Below, piece after piece: positions 10,679 through 11,553 of a DNA stretch of 11,553 nucleotides (the stretch's first letter is position 1; every line of letters starts with the position of its first letter). The DNA comes from Coprothermobacterota bacterium (lineage in GTDB: Bacteria; Caldisericota; JANLFM01). The DNA lies in assembly GCA_026389415.1 (NCBI GenBank), contig JAPLHX010000210.1:1-11553 (forward strand), read 5' to 3'. The position numbers and the translations under genes were made by a program. The notes beneath the pieces were generated by a model. The model was not told the DNA's origin, searched no databases, and saw only the letters and a program-made list of their open reading frames with translations.

Positions 10679-11553
10679 TCAGGAAAAGCGTAGTTCTCCC
10701 CCCACGATCGTCAACTGTGGGCGGATGTCTTTTAATGCCTCCGTCGCGATAGTAAGGGGATTTTCCCGGACCACGGTGAAGTCGGCCCATTGTCCTGGAA
10801 TGATCTGTCCTTTCTGCTCCCCTGCGGCACGCGCGGCCATTCGCGTGAACAGCTCCAAGGCTTGCTTTGGCCCAATCCGTTCTTTGATCACCCATGGGGG
10901 ATACGGCCGGCCTTGCAAGTTGGTGGAGGAAACCGCACAGTAGATGCCCCAGAATGGATTTAGTACATCGGTGGACTCAACCGGGCAATCGGAAGAGCCG
11001 GCAACCATCACCCCTGCGTCAATCATGGATTTTAGCGGATAGGCGCGCTCTAAGCGATCAGCGCCTAGGCGATGCTCCACCCAATGGAATTCATTGCTGA
11101 TGAAGACGGGTTGCATCACCGCCATCAGGTTCGCTTCTTTCAAGCGGCGAATCGCGCTGGGGGAAATCACCTGCAAATGCTCGATTCGGTTCCCAAGGAC
11201 GCTTTTTGGAACTCGAGACAGCACATCAATCGCAAGATCCACAGCCCGATCGCCTATGGCGTGGATGGATGCTTGTAGACCCAAAGCGTTGGCTTGCTTT
11301 ACGCCCTCTGCCAGTTCCGTCGGGTCAATCGTCAGAATCCCGGTATTGCCCTTGTCATCGTGGTAATCTTCTAACAGAGCGGCTGTACGCGCACCCAAAC
11401 CGCCATCTGCAAAGAACTTGACGCCTCGAACGATCGCGAGTTTTCCTTTTTGGCATTCTTGCCGTATTCGATCCGGGTCCTTCAAGCAGACTTGTTGAAG
11501 GTACAAATTCACCCGCAATTTCAGCAAGCCCTCCGCTTCAAAACTGCGATATA
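10679..11553 (-). CDS. YtcJ-like metal-dependent amidohydrolase, 5'-truncated by window edge
   Basis: The frame is open to the right edge (codons upstream of the TTG at 11527 read RSFEAEG), so the N-terminal part of the gene lies outside the window and about 291 C-terminal residues are visible. Typical Amidohydro_3/YtcJ blocks are present: GVKFFADGGLGARTAAL (the Lys is in the metal-bridging position), SIHAIGDRAVDLAIDVL (metal His), GNRIEHLQVI (second His), GSSDCPVESTDVLNPFWGI (catalytic Asp), and a closing beta-sandwich block ending GQIIPGQWADFTVV. Family members hydrolyse amide, formamide or related C-N bonds; the substrate is not deducible. YtcJ-type proteins are usually over 500 residues. 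No functional link to the neighbouring tRNAs is apparent. Confidence 0.92.
   Translation of the reverse strand, partial: YRSFEAEGLLKLRVNLYLQQVCLKDPDRIRQECQKGKLAIVRGVKFFADGGLGARTAALLEDYHDDKGNTGILTIDPTELAEGVKQANALGLQASIHAIGDRAVDLAIDVLSRVPKSVLGNRIEHLQVISPSAIRRLKEANLMAVMQPVFISNEFHWVEHRLGADRLERAYPLKSMIDAGVMVAGSSDCPVESTDVLNPFWGIYCAVSSTNLQGRPYPPWVIKERIGPKQALELFTRMAARAAGEQKGQIIPGQWADFTVVRENPLTIATEALKDIRPQLTIVGGELRFS

Noticed and set aside
10136..10693. A 185-codon plus-strand ORF across the flavoprotein start and tRNA-Phe/Asp
   Set aside because: It reads through two tRNA genes in antisense (GAELNRRHEDFQ, TGIEPAISS) and has no start site or homology.

Overview
The window is a bacterial chromosomal segment of about 53% GC by eye. 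Nearly every gene lies on the minus strand, so transcription runs from high to low coordinates. In that direction the core order is usp - yceD - rpmF - plsX - acpP - rnc - ftsY - ylxM - ffh - rpsP - khpA(KH) - ylqD - rimM - trmD - SPOUT methyltransferase - rplS. The run ftsY-ylxM-ffh-rpsP-KH-ylqD-rimM-trmD-rplS, with ylxM and ylqD present, is the Bacillota (Firmicutes) arrangement. The PF09936-type methyltransferase between trmD and rplS is also seen in clostridial and deltaproteobacterial lineages. A Bacillota or Bacillota-like deep lineage is the best guess; genus cannot be told from sequence alone.

Right part (about 9348-11553). A 5'-truncated YtcJ-like metal-dependent amidohydrolase runs off the right edge. 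It is followed by a tRNA-Asp/tRNA-Phe pair with its own promoter and by a pyridoxamine-phosphate-oxidase-fold (NimA-like) flavoprotein gene. A second tRNA unit follows with a near-consensus promoter: a broken tRNA-Gly relic, then tRNA-Gly(CCC), tRNA-Cys(GCA) and tRNA-Leu(UAA). All five intact tRNAs encode their CCA end.

Middle (about 8683-9347). This is the only part with accessory character. It holds one plus-strand gene for a four-helix-bundle protein of the 23S-rRNA-intervening-sequence (S23/IVP) family. The gene is bracketed by a 19-bp inverted repeat (18/19 match), so it looks like a self-contained 444-bp unit inserted between the tRNA-Leu gene and usp.

Left part (1-8682). This is one tightly packed co-directional cluster with many 4-nt overlaps and abutting stops and starts. 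It combines ribosome production (L32, YceD, S16, RimM, TrmD, L19, RNase III), protein targeting (Ffh, FtsY, YlxM) and lipid precursor synthesis (PlsX, ACP). Compared with the usual cluster, fabD/fabG/fabF are missing between plsX and rnc, and smc is missing between rnc and ftsY.

Points worth a second look: the repeat-flanked four-helix-bundle unit; an FtsY with a degenerate G4/closing loop, paired with loss in both Ffh and FtsY of the same conserved Gln; an ACP with DSF-Tyr-Arg in place of DSL-Asp-Thr after the carrier Ser; an rnc gene whose conserved N-terminus has no ATG/GTG start; a tRNA-Phe with two stem mismatches; and a tRNA-Gly relic. I did not see a large novel defence or biosynthetic system.
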